A stretch of 64,000 bases of DNA from Sporosarcina sp. ACRSL (GTDB lineage: Bacteria; Bacillota; Bacilli; Bacillales_A; Planococcaceae), in NCBI RefSeq assembly GCF_022346605.1, contig NZ_JAKRNT010000009.1, positions 62,001-126,000 on the forward strand. The letters run 5' to 3'. Positions 1 through 8,363 of this stretch are shown piece by piece (the stretch's first letter is position 1; every line of letters begins with the position of its first letter). The notes beneath the pieces are model-generated. The model made no database searches and had not been told where the DNA came from. It worked only from the letters and a program-made list of their open reading frames with translations. Made by a program: the position numbers and the translations under genes.

Positions 1-1612
1 GGACATTTTCAGGTGTCGCATTGGAGCTTTTTGTGGCAACGGAAGCCGTCTCCTTCACTTTGTCGTATGCAGCTTGCATCATTGCAAATACGTCAGCATC
101 CAGCTTTTCAACATCTTTTTCATTCAAAATGTTCTCTTTTACGAGTTCTGAACCGTAAAGTTGGCGTGCTGTTGGATGTTTATGGATCTTATGGTACATC
201 ATTGGGTTCGTTACTAATGGCTCATCCATTTCGTTGTGGCCATAACGGCGATACCCAATCAAGTCTATCAATATATCTTTTCCAAATTTTTGGCGATATT
301 CAAATGCAAACGCAGCGACTGCAATTACATCCTCAGGACTGTCCGCATTGACATGTAATACCGGAACTTCGAATCCTTTTGCAGGGTCCGATGAATAATG
401 AGTCGATCTCGAATCGTAATATTCAGTAGTGAATCCAATCGTATTGTTCGCGATAATATGGATCGAACCGCCCGTTTTATATCCGCGGACACGGCTATAG
501 TTGAATGTTTCAGGGACAATTCCTTGACCCGGGAAAGCTGCGTCTCCATGGATCATGATTGCATAAGCGGCTTTCATATCTTGCTCGGGTAGACCTTCTT
601 TGTCTGTATATTCCTGCGCAGCACGTGTCTGGCCAGCAATAACTGGATTAACGACTTCCAAGTGGGAAGGGTTATAAGCCAAGAATCGTTCAGTGCCTGA
701 AGGAGCTTTATAAAGTGCTCCCATATGATATTTAACGTCACCGAACCAACCATGGGTCGTTTCGAGAGATCCATCTTCCGGGAGGAATGGCGTAGAAGGG
801 ACTCCTGCAAATTCAGCGAACATCATTTCATATGGTTTATTCAAAATATGTGTCAATACATTCAAGCGGCCACGATGTGCCATACCGATTAATAACTTCT
901 TCACTTTGTCAGCTTCAGAACGGCGAACCAATTCATCAAGAAGGATAACTAAAGAATCAAGTCCTTCAATGGAAAAACGTTTCGCTCCAACAAAAGTACG
1001 GTGGATGAACTTCTCAAAACCTTCTATTTTAGTCAATCTTTCTAGCAATGCTTTTTTATCATCAGAAGAAAGCTGAACGGAGATCTCCCCGTTTTCAATT
1101 TTTGATTGGATCCATTCACGTTCTTCTTCATCAATGACGTGAGAAAATTCATAAGCAATTTTCCCTGTGTACAATGATTTTAAATAGTTTACCGCATCCA
1201 ATCCGTTTTCTACATTGGATGGCGGATTTTTTAAAAACAAGGAGGCTGGCATCGACTGCAGATCGTTTTCGGATAATCCATAATACGAAAGCTCCAGTCG
1301 GGTAGCGTCTTTTGGTCTGTCTTCAAGCGGATATATATCCGAGGCAAGATGCCCGTATGCACGTATAGCGTCTACTAGTGTATAGGCAGCTAGTACTTTT
1401 CCAAAATCACTTGCTGGAACAGCTGACATTGTCGCTGTTTGGTCAATTCCTTCAATAGAAGGTGCCCCGTAACTTCTGAACATTTCAGCAAGTTCGGGAT
1501 CGACAGATTCGGGTGACACTTTGAACTGTTCATACATTTCCATTACATACCCAAGGTTCGGACCAGTAAATACCGAATAAGGGGAACGTTGGGTACCAAC
1601 ATTGTTCGACAT
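1..1612 (-). CDS. odhA: 2-oxoglutarate dehydrogenase E1 component, N-terminal part (runs off the window)
   Basis: This is the first ~537 residues of the thiamine-diphosphate E1 subunit, which decarboxylates 2-oxoglutarate and loads succinyl groups on the E2 lipoyl domain in the TCA cycle. The frame stays open from the ATG at 1610-1612 to the window edge. The start follows a clear GGAGG site. The N-terminus reads MSNNVGTQRSPYSVFTGPNL, as in Bacillus OdhA. Recognisable family signatures are AHRGRLNVL and, near residue 354, HGDAAFPGQG. The family is about 940 residues, so the C-terminal ~400 are outside the window, where odhB would be expected. No break is seen in the visible part. Confidence 0.95.
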   Translation of the reverse strand, partial: MSNNVGTQRSPYSVFTGPNLGYVMEMYEQFKVSPESVDPELAEMFRSYGAPSIEGIDQTATMSAVPASDFGKVLAAYTLVDAIRAYGHLASDIYPLEDRPKDATRLELSYYGLSENDLQSMPASLFLKNPPSNVENGLDAVNYLKSLYTGKIAYEFSHVIDEEEREWIQSKIENGEISVQLSSDDKKALLERLTKIEGFEKFIHRTFVGAKRFSIEGLDSLVILLDELVRRSEADKVKKLLIGMAHRGRLNVLTHILNKPYEMMFAEFAGVPSTPFLPEDGSLETTHGWFGDVKYHMGALYKAPSGTERFLAYNPSHLEVVNPVIAGQTRAAQEYTDKEGLPEQDMKAAYAIMIHGDAAFPGQGIVPETFNYSRVRGYKTGGSIHIIANNTIGFTTEYYDSRSTHYSSDPAKGFEVPVLHVNADSPEDVIAVAAFAFEYRQKFGKDILIDLIGYRRYGHNEMDEPLVTNPMMYHKIHKHPTARQLYGSELVKENILNEKDVEKLDADVFAMMQAAYDKVKETASVATKSSNATPENV

Positions 1613-1799
1613 GTAAAATGACCTCCACATTTTGCCTATTGGCCTGTTGTGTTACTATTTAATATCCGTATCCATATTACCACGCAAATACTAGAACGGG
1701 AAGGGATTAGTTCTATTTTATTGACAATTATGTGTGTTGAAAATAGAGATTCATTGTTAATTGTTTGTATATTTTTCTTCTCTTCAAAGACTATTCCAG

Positions 1800-2876
1800 C
1801 TAATTCTTGTATGATAGTATCATTTCCGCCATTTTTTCAGGGGATTTTGTATTTGAAACTTTTTTCATATTTGTTAGAAGACTGTCTTTATCCTCAATAA
1901 GCGATTTGAAAAGCTCTGGCATAGAATGTTCCTTAAGCTTCTCTTCCTGAATCACTTTGGCAATGCCAAGTGATTCGAATAATGAGGCATTTAATAGCTG
2001 ATCGCCTCTGCTTTGAGAAGCAGATAACGGAATGAGTAACATGGGTTTTAATACAGATAATAATTCAAATATGGCATTCGATCCTGCGCGTGATACGGAA
2101 AAATCGGACGCCGCCAATAAATGAGGCAGCCCTTCTGTTACGTATTCAAATTGCGTATAGCCTTTTGTATGTTCCAAAGTTTCATCAATATTACCTTTAC
2201 CGCAAAGGTGTATGATTTCAAACTCCTCTAGTAGAACGTCCAAATCCTTTCTTAATTCATCGTTGAGCAGAGCGGATCCTTGGCTGCCGCCCATTACGAT
2301 GAACACAGGCTTCTCCCCGGATAAACCAGCGATGCGCAGACCTTCCTTCCTGTCACCATGAAAGATTTCCGGTCTGATGACTGCACCCGTAAATGTCGCT
2401 TTTCCGGCTGGCACATAGTCGAGTGTTTGTTCGAAGACCGTAAAGATATGTTTGGAAAGAGGCAGTGCGAGTTTGTTCGCAAGTCCCGGAGTGACGTCAG
2501 ATTCGTGGACAACTACAGGAATTTTAGCAAGCTTTGCCGCCAAAACGACCGGAACCGAAACAAATCCGCCTTTTGAAAAAATAATTTCAGGTTTCAATTT
2601 TCGCAATATCGAATATGCTTGTAAGACTCCTGCTCCGACACGGAACGGGTCCGAAAAGTTCTTCATCGAGAAATAACGTCTGAGTTTGCCGCTTTGAATG
2701 GCATGATATGTCACTTCACGATGGCCTTCCTTTATCAATTGTTTCTCAATTCCGTCATGGGAACCGATATAATGGACTTCATATCCTTTGTCAATGAATA
2801 CTGGTATTAACGCTTCGTTGACGGAAACATGCCCTGCAGTCCCGCCCCCTGTCAATACAATTACCGGCCGTTTCAT
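1800..2876 (-). CDS. MurG-like UDP-N-acetylglucosamine transferase
   Basis: A 358-aa GT28 glycosyltransferase of the MurG type. MurG adds GlcNAc to undecaprenyl-PP-MurNAc-pentapeptide (lipid I to lipid II) on the inner face of the membrane. The nucleotide-sugar fold signature GGGTAGH is at residues 10-16, and the C-terminal donor-site region has VMGGSQGS, then SRAGSNAIFELL. The start is placed at the ATG beginning MKRPVIVL because GAGGTG lies 9 nt upstream; an ATG 12 codons earlier lacks that site. It stands alone beside odhA and away from any dcw cluster, so it may be a second, MurG2-like paralogue rather than the essential enzyme (inference). Confidence 0.85.
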   Translation of the reverse strand: MKRPVIVLTGGGTAGHVSVNEALIPVFIDKGYEVHYIGSHDGIEKQLIKEGHREVTYHAIQSGKLRRYFSMKNFSDPFRVGAGVLQAYSILRKLKPEIIFSKGGFVSVPVVLAAKLAKIPVVVHESDVTPGLANKLALPLSKHIFTVFEQTLDYVPAGKATFTGAVIRPEIFHGDRKEGLRIAGLSGEKPVFIVMGGSQGSALLNDELRKDLDVLLEEFEIIHLCGKGNIDETLEHTKGYTQFEYVTEGLPHLLAASDFSVSRAGSNAIFELLSVLKPMLLIPLSASQSRGDQLLNASLFESLGIAKVIQEEKLKEHSMPELFKSLIEDKDSLLTNMKKVSNTKSPEKMAEMILSYKN

Positions 2877-3164
2877 TTGGCCATTCACCTCATCTGATTT
2901 TTTAGTAAGCAATATATCCTGAACAACAGCTTCAATGAAATATGAATAATCTTCAGTTCAACATTTATCCATATACACTTCTTTGTTATTATAGCAAATA
3001 AATCACTATACAATATCAATAGATTTACATTCAAAGTTATTTTCTCGGATACTATTTAAGCATATGCCACCTTATGGATCAGTTAGGATAGTTACATAGG
3101 AATAATTGTATGGAATTAGAGTCTGGACTTTATATATGAAAAATAAAACTCGGACTGATATAGC

Positions 3165-3191
3165 TAACGGGTTCGGTTGATGGGGAGAAAA
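3165..3191 (+). repeat. 27-bp repeat, left copy (inverted partner at 7236-7262)
   Basis: The 27 nt here are the exact reverse complement of 7236-7262. Weaker similarity continues about 15 nt on the 5' side (CGGACTGATATAG against CGGGCTATATCG). Together the two copies bracket the VOC/MerR accessory module. Confidence 0.85.
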
Positions 3192-3271
3192 GTGCAATTA
3201 ACAACGCAAATAACAGGCTAATCAGCATACATTTCAACAGTAAAATTGCTATATAATTAACAAGTAAAAAC

Positions 3272-3296
3272 GCTCAGAAAAATCTGAGCATTTTTG
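3272..3296. terminator. Terminator hairpin, both directions possible
   Basis: GCTCAG/CTGAGC arms at 3272-3277 and 3284-3289 are flanked by A and T runs on both sides. It lies downstream of the minus-strand VOC gene ending at 3364. Confidence 0.7.
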
Positions 3297-3363
3297 TCGA
3301 AGTATTTTATTATCCTAATTGAACTAAAGCACCCGTTAATGAAATAAGGAAATTTATATAATC

Positions 3364-3738
3364 TTACCAGTGTACTTGAAGTTTATTACCATTTGGATCG
3401 TAAAAGTGGAAAAAGGCATGACCATTATCTTCTTGTATATCCTCCACCTTAACTTGATTATTAATTAGATGTTGATGAAATTCAGATAATTCCGGGCTTG
3501 TAAAGCCGATACTGAAAGCTGATTCATTATTAACTGTAAAATGTGCAAATGTGTCATCGACAGTTGGAACTAAGATAAGTAAAAAAGGTCCCTCATTTAC
3601 TTTAATAATCGCAAATGGATCATCAGTAATGCTTAATAACTGAAACCCTAATACATCTCTATACCATTGTGCAGACTGTTCTAAATCTTTTACAGGAATT
3701 CTAATATAATGTACTTGTTCAATGAATGATTTACTCAT
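3364..3738 (-). CDS. VOC (glyoxalase/bleomycin-resistance/dioxygenase) family protein
   Basis: A 124-aa single-domain vicinal-oxygen-chelate protein. It opens with VHYIRIPVKDLEQSAQWYRD, the usual first beta-alpha unit, and closes with FYDPNGNKLQVHW, the usual metal-side strand. Members are lyases, isomerases, dioxygenases or drug-binding proteins; the substrate cannot be read from the sequence. AGGAGAGG precedes the ATG. It is the last intact gene of the accessory module between the 27-bp repeats and ends at a hairpin terminator. Confidence 0.85.
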   Translation of the reverse strand: MSKSFIEQVHYIRIPVKDLEQSAQWYRDVLGFQLLSITDDPFAIIKVNEGPFLLILVPTVDDTFAHFTVNNESAFSIGFTSPELSEFHQHLINNQVKVEDIQEDNGHAFFHFYDPNGNKLQVHW

Positions 3739-3892
3739 ATTTACCTCTCCTAAAATTAATCTGGTATATCAAGTTAGTCCCTATTTATACTCCTATCCCT
3801 TTCCAATTTAATAATTTTACCTCCCTCTATAAACATTGAAGTATCAACGGTTAAATCACTTCGTGATGTGAGGAAAATTATTTTGCTTCTTA

Positions 3893-4150
3893 CCTAAGGG
3901 GATTTTGTTGGCAAGTCGTGTAGTATTCATGAAACCGTTTAAACGCTTCGTTGGGCCTGACCAGTGGAACGACTTTAAATAGAACGTTCCTTAACCTCTT
4001 CCGGCCTCGCTTTGAGATCTGTTTCACCCCTGATGTTGGCCAGATGAATATGTCAATCCCGCTAGTTTGTTGAGTTGGTGTGGATCCTCATAATGTGAAA
4101 AACAACCTACTTCCGAGAGCAGATCAACGATACTGCATCTCCCATTCCAT
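3893..4150 (-). pseudogene. IS110-family transposase remnant (C-terminal part)
   Basis: There is no open frame, but minus-strand translation gives SHYEDPHQLNKLAGLTYSSG, then a stop and a frameshift, then ISKRGRKRLRNVLFKVVPLV and FKRFHEYYTTCQQNPLR. This order (EDPxQL-KLAGL, ISKRGRKRLR, HEYYTT) is the conserved C-terminal Transposase_20 region of IS110/IS116/IS902 elements. The N-terminal DEDD catalytic half is missing. It lies inside the 27-bp-repeat module and suggests past IS insertion and decay. Confidence 0.75.
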
Positions 4151-4289
4151 AGAATTCATAGAGTAGTCCTCCTGTTTGATGATGGGTCAATATCCACGTT
4201 GACACTATGCATCATACAAGAGGGCTCTTTTTCTTTCGAGATGGTGTTAATCCTACCTGGATAAACACTTTTACTGCTTTACATTCATC

Positions 4290-4775
4290 TTAATTTATAG
4301 TATCAAACAGCTCTACATCTATATTTTTTATATCTGTCCAGCTATAAAACTTTTCAAGATGCCATTTATTTGTTAATCGTAGATAGTTAGTTTCTTCAAT
4401 CCATTTATGCAAGTCCTCATAGGCGTCCCTAATTTCATCATTTGGTCCTTTATGTCTCACAACGGCATATCTTTGTGAGGGTATTGTCAAGGTAATCATT
4501 TCATCAGGAATATTCTCGTATTCATTTACTTCTACGCAGATCCAATAGCCATCTTCATTGTCCGTTTCATTTTCTACAACAAATGCCCCAATTTGTTGCA
4601 ACGGATTAATAACGTTACTAATTTCACCTATCCGCTCGCTTAACTGTGACGATGCTTTCGGTATTTCATTTACATACTGGTCACCTGGGCACAATACTCG
4701 AAAACCGACTAACTTTAATTCAGATAACTCTATTACAGACTTGTTCTGTAATGTTGATTTAGACACATAATTCAC
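4290..4775 (-). CDS. GyrI-like / AraC effector-binding domain protein
   Basis: A 161-aa stand-alone small-molecule-binding domain of the GyrI/AraC_E_bind class. It shows the fold's two halves: an N-terminal segment with the typical VVENETDNEDGYWICVEV strand pair and a C-terminal segment with TIPSQRYAVVRHKGP followed by the helix IRDAYEDLHKWIEE. Such domains bind hydrophobic drugs or act as effector modules next to MerR or AraC regulators. AAAGGAGTG precedes the ATG. It lies 136 nt downstream of the MerR gene on the same strand, so co-regulation is plausible. Confidence 0.8.
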   Translation of the reverse strand: MNYVSKSTLQNKSVIELSELKLVGFRVLCPGDQYVNEIPKASSQLSERIGEISNVINPLQQIGAFVVENETDNEDGYWICVEVNEYENIPDEMITLTIPSQRYAVVRHKGPNDEIRDAYEDLHKWIEETNYLRLTNKWHLEKFYSWTDIKNIDVELFDTIN

Positions 4776-4911
4776 TCCTTTGAATATAATAACTACATAT
4801 TTCTACAAATAAATAAATATTCCTGCTACTTTAATCATATTGCTCCTTTATTCAATATATAAAAAAAATAGGCGTTGATCTTTCAAGAGCAACACTCCAT
4901 TATTTGAAGAG

Positions 4912-5682
4912 TCAAGAAGGATTCAAAAGTGGAATCATGTACCTAAAAGTACTTTCATCTGGTGACTCAAACTTTTCTAACTTTACACCTTTTGTTCTAA
5001 AACCAAATCGGTGGACTAGCCTCATAAAATTAAAACACATAAAGGGATCGTACACATTACACTCCATCGTAGCGTAAAGCGTTGGCTCTTGTTGCTCTAT
5101 ATACATATTAATCGCCTTGTCACTCAAGTTGGATGGATACTCTTTATTCAGGATGAATCCAACCTCGCCAACCATTGAATTCCCTTTAGATTCTAATGTC
5201 CTTATAAAAATACCTGGTCTAACTCCTAGTCCCAATTTTTTAACCTTCTCTAATTCTGAGGTCATCACAGACTGAAAAGGGTTTATTTCTCTTGGCACTT
5301 CATGTCTAAACCATATAAATAGTATGGGTTCGTCCCATTTAACTAAATTGATATGTTGCTCTTTAGCAGTCACACCACTTAAATATTGTTTTGCGATTTT
5401 TAATGTAGATATCTTTGAATCTACCTCATGCTTCCAATTTGAAATTAATCGTTCCTTCTCTTCCTCGCTTGAATGCATATACTGATAAATGTCTTCAATG
5501 CTAATGCCAGACAAACGAAGTGAATGAATAATCAATGCGTGTGATACTTGATCGTCTGTATAAATCCTATAGCCGTTCTCTAAACGTTGTTTGGGCTCCA
5601 ACAATTTTTTTTGATCATAGAAACGAAGAGTACTTGGTGGCAGGCCAGTTCGCTCAGAAAATTCATTGATTTTCATCCCCAT
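4912..5682 (-). CDS. MerR-family transcriptional regulator with C-terminal effector-binding domain
   Basis: A 256-aa regulator. Residues 3-70 are the winged helix-turn-helix (INEFSERTGLPPSTLRFYDQ, then YRIYTDDQVSHALIIHSLRLSG) followed by the dimerisation helix around 75-110. Residues ~115-250 form a ligand-binding part of the BltR/BmrR type. MerR proteins twist promoters with 19-bp spacers. Exactly such a promoter lies before the upstream VOC gene, whose stop is 22 nt from this start, so the two genes form an operon likely controlled by this protein. GGGAG sits 9 nt before the chosen ATG; an ATG two codons later is possible. Confidence 0.85.
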   Translation of the reverse strand: MGMKINEFSERTGLPPSTLRFYDQKKLLEPKQRLENGYRIYTDDQVSHALIIHSLRLSGISIEDIYQYMHSSEEEKERLISNWKHEVDSKISTLKIAKQYLSGVTAKEQHINLVKWDEPILFIWFRHEVPREINPFQSVMTSELEKVKKLGLGVRPGIFIRTLESKGNSMVGEVGFILNKEYPSNLSDKAINMYIEQQEPTLYATMECNVYDPFMCFNFMRLVHRFGFRTKGVKLEKFESPDESTFRYMIPLLNPS

Positions 5683-5704
5683 TTCTCTTCACTCCCTTTT
5701 GCTG

Positions 5705-6520
5705 TTATGCAGGATAAGACCAAACGTTTATGCGGTTTCCATCTAAATCAAAGAAATGAAAACCCGCCCAGCCATTATGGGGATTACCAGCAACTTCGGA
5801 TGGATTCAAACCATTTTCCTTAAGTTGATTGTAGGTTTCATGAAATAACTCTGGTCTGACGTCAAAGTAATTCCGAACAGAAGGGTTTGCTTTTTCGAAA
5901 GTTATATCTTCAATCTTTTCCAACCATATATTGTCGTAAAACACTTGAGACAGCTGCATCCAGTCATATGCATCCTCTACTTGTAAGTGTGCATAATTGT
6001 CATTTTGTTCTACTACTTTAACACCAAGGTTCTCTTGATACCAAGCGACAGCTTTATTGATATCTTTTACACCTATTCTTACATTAACATCGCCAAAACC
6101 TGTTACTCTAGCTTCAGGGAATTGCCCTTCCAAAGATTTATTGTGGACCGCTGTAATCCTTGCGTTATCAAAAGCATGGATATCAAAGCTAACTTGTCCA
6201 GTAGGTAAGGTAACCATATTGGAAACCTTGATTCCCTCCTTTTCAAAATAGGAAAGGGTATCCTCAAGATTCGTCACCTCAAATCCTACTCTTGTATGTC
6301 CTTCAAAATCACCTTCAAATTTAAAATGTTCAAATTCGCCTTCAAAGGACTTCAATGTCACCACACCTAATCTAGGCATTTTGAGAAAAGCCTTTTTTCC
6401 GACAGGTGTAACAACACTGTCTAAACAAGTCCATCCCATATGCTTGCTATACCATTCAATCCCCTCTTCAAATTTGTCCCATGATACCATGATAAATCCG
6501 CCGTCCCAACGGAAAGTCAT
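5705..6520 (-). CDS. Two-domain VOC family protein (glyoxalase-like)
   Basis: About 271 aa with two VOC modules: residues ~1-115 (GGFIMVSWDKFEEGIEWYSK ... VGFEVTNLEDTLSYFEKEG) and ~135-270 (VNVRIGVKDINKAVAWYQEN ... FHFFDLDGNRINVWSYP). The frame extends upstream to an ATG at 6571, but that ATG overlaps the -10 box of the MerR-type promoter at 6570-6600 and cannot lie in the transcript. The start is therefore placed at 6520, with AAAGGG 9 nt upstream; the ATG at 6529 is the alternative. It is the first gene of the VOC-merR operon, so a substrate or drug of this protein may be the MerR ligand (inference). Confidence 0.8.
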   Translation of the reverse strand: MTFRWDGGFIMVSWDKFEEGIEWYSKHMGWTCLDSVVTPVGKKAFLKMPRLGVVTLKSFEGEFEHFKFEGDFEGHTRVGFEVTNLEDTLSYFEKEGIKVSNMVTLPTGQVSFDIHAFDNARITAVHNKSLEGQFPEARVTGFGDVNVRIGVKDINKAVAWYQENLGVKVVEQNDNYAHLQVEDAYDWMQLSQVFYDNIWLEKIEDITFEKANPSVRNYFDVRPELFHETYNQLKENGLNPSEVAGNPHNGWAGFHFFDLDGNRINVWSYPA

Positions 6521-6569
6521 CTGCTCCATCCCTTTCTTGTTAATGTATTCGGTATGTTCTACCAATTTC

Positions 6570-6600
6570 ATTCTAAAGGTTCGAGTAAGTCGAAGGTCAA
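6570..6600 (-). promoter_or_regulatory. MerR-type promoter/operator with 19-bp spacer
   Basis: On the minus strand TTGACC (6595-6600) and TAGAAT (6570-6575) are separated by 19 bp rather than 17, the hallmark of MerR-activated promoters. Centred in the spacer is the dyad TTCGA-CTTAC-TCGAA. The divergence of spacing and dyad fits binding by the MerR regulator encoded one gene downstream. Confidence 0.75.
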
Positions 6601-6659
6601 GTACAATTTCACATGTTTCTTTAAAATAGGTAATAAACTTGATTAAGTCACCAATTCAT

Positions 6660-6986
6660 TCAACTGCCTTCTCTATAGTGAAATATTTCAACAAAAAGAG
6701 CGTTAATTCCATAAGAACTAACGCTGTACACCAGTTTTCTTATTGATTTATTCCACGCCAGGTCCTTTAAGGATGGACTTAGTTCGCTCCATACGTTAAA
6801 TAAATTTCCATCAAGATCATAAAAAACAAAGTTGTTCCCTGCATGTCCACAACCGACACGGACTCCCTGCACTTCAAGGAAATTATGGAATTCGATTAAA
6901 CGTTTAAATCCATCCACTTCGGATGTCATTGTAAAATGTTCATCCTTCAACAGGAATGTTGCTCCGTTAGTTGAATAACATTATTT
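6660..6986 (-). pseudogene. Truncated VOC family gene (C-terminal half only)
   Basis: The open frame (TTG at 6948-6950) encodes 96 aa and resembles only the second half of a VOC domain: FLLKDEHFTMTSEVDGFKR, then GCGHAGNNFVFYDLDGNLFN. The same frame continues upstream as YSTNGATFLL before hitting a TAA, so the N-terminal half is gone. The tail after NVWSEL is not typical of the family. It directly precedes the MerR-type promoter of the double-VOC gene. A short translated product cannot be excluded, but a decayed gene is more likely. Confidence 0.6.
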
Positions 6987-7283
6987 CACAATCCTTATTA
7001 TATTTTAGCATATATTTCTCGCCTTCCTTCTTTATTTTTCCGTCCAATATCCAATTAGCATGCGTTTTAACAATGGAATTGACAAAGGCACATAAAATTA
7101 TGCGCTGCTGCTAATTCCCGTGCTTATTGTGGTGCCAGTTCCTCTATATAATGCATCTAAATGTTGATATAACAACAAAAATGGGGACACTAATTCATAT
7201 GCGAATTGTGCCTCCAAATGCTGTGTTTTTTACTGTTTTCTCCCCATCAACCGAACCCGTTACGATATAGCCCGGGATTTATT
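6987..7283. other. Intergenic stretch ending the accessory module
   Basis: AT-rich, no gene recognised. The right copy of the 27-bp inverted repeat (7236-7262) lies 22 nt past the gerC stop codon. Confidence 0.6.
7236..7262 (-). repeat. 27-bp repeat, right copy (inverted)
   Basis: Exact reverse complement of 3165-3191. Placed just downstream of gerC, it marks the probable right border of the inserted module. Confidence 0.85.
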
Positions 7284-8363
7284 TCAGTCAAGTATACTCG
7301 TTCTCTTCAAATTCACTTTCACATCAATCTCAATAGACAAAGTAGAGTATGTTTCCCGCCAATCTCCCTTTTTCCATAAATCTTGATGGAATGCATGAAC
7401 TTTCCGCCCAACACCGAAAACATCACTTTTTGCTTCTTGGGTTGTTGTTAGGACTTTTTCAAAATCCTTCTTTATTTCGGCAGACAGAAATTTTTCTGCC
7501 TCCCTTCGTGTTTGCTTTTTGTACAAGTCATTTTTAGGGAATTCATCAACACTAATATCGATATCAAATTTCATCTTGACCCGCTCATCAGAAATCTTTA
7601 GCTTTCTATTTACTTTTATTACTTGAACCGTAATAGGACTATCTTTTTCTTTCCACTCATAACTAAGGCGTGTATACTTACCAAGTTTGTTTTTCATCAT
7701 GCCTGCCAAAATCGCTTCTTGTTTCCTTAAAGTTTGTCCTGTGAAATGATTGTTGCTGAACAGCGCGATTCCATCTAAAGCCGGAAGTCCGTTTTCATCA
7801 ATGATCAAATACGGTAAAGTTAAGTCAATCGTTTCGTCAAACAGTAATTTTGCTGCATTTTCCATTGTGCTTACCGTAATGTATGTATACAGCACGCCCG
7901 TACGCAATAATTCAGGATAATAATTTGCAACCTCACTTTTAAAGTCTCCAGGAGGATTGAAATATTGTTTCATATCTCCTTCCACTACAGCAACGTAGCT
8001 TGTAATGCGATTCCGTGGCGTTCTGAAAAACATATCAATTTCGGGGTAGACGTTTTTTTTCGCCATATCACTTGATATCATGAGTACTTCGAGATGGGAT
8101 ACATCGAGTGCTTCCATTGTATGGTGGCTAGCATCTTCGCGAGCAGCCCGTGTCGAGACACCCGTACCTTCAGACTGTGCGTATTTGATTGTTTCTTCTT
8201 CAAAAGTTGGATAGGAAAAGTAAGCTTTCACTTCCCCTTCCTTATCCCCGTTCGTCAATCCCATAACTGGAACGATTGTAATGTCTTTATATTGCGCTTC
8301 ATCCCAACATCCTCCAAGCAGAAGCAGTCCAAGCAAGAATGCCGGCAACAACCTTTTACTCAT
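7284..8363 (-). CDS. gerC: Ger(x)C family spore germination lipoprotein (GerC subunit)
   Basis: A 359-aa lipoprotein of the germinant receptor. The signal peptide ends in LLLLGGC with the lipidated Cys at 19. The body follows the Ger(x)C plan: YKDITIVPVMGLTNGD near the N-terminus, a three-domain middle with GIALF and LLRTG, and a C-terminal region ending in SIEIDVKVNLKR. GerC sits in the spore inner membrane with GerA and GerB and is needed for nutrient-triggered germination. Its start overlaps the gerB stop by 4 nt (ATGA), so it is translationally coupled as the last gene of the operon. The particular receptor (A, B, K or other) cannot be told. Confidence 0.9.
   Translation of the reverse strand: MSKRLLPAFLLGLLLLGGCWDEAQYKDITIVPVMGLTNGDKEGEVKAYFSYPTFEEETIKYAQSEGTGVSTRAAREDASHHTMEALDVSHLEVLMISSDMAKKNVYPEIDMFFRTPRNRITSYVAVVEGDMKQYFNPPGDFKSEVANYYPELLRTGVLYTYITVSTMENAAKLLFDETIDLTLPYLIIDENGLPALDGIALFSNNHFTGQTLRKQEAILAGMMKNKLGKYTRLSYEWKEKDSPITVQVIKVNRKLKISDERVKMKFDIDISVDEFPKNDLYKKQTRREAEKFLSAEIKKDFEKVLTTTQEAKSDVFGVGRKVHAFHQDLWKKGDWRETYSTLSIEIDVKVNLKRTSILD

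Larger units (their letters stand above)
2877..3363. other. Intergenic stretch, no gene seen
   Basis: No coding frame with a ribosome site is seen. It holds one copy of a 27-bp repeat at 3165-3191 and a hairpin terminator at 3272-3296, both listed separately. Confidence 0.6.

Noticed and set aside
6521..6571. ATG at 6571 as start of the double-VOC gene
   Set aside because: It overlaps the -10 box of the MerR-type promoter, so it cannot be in the mRNA.
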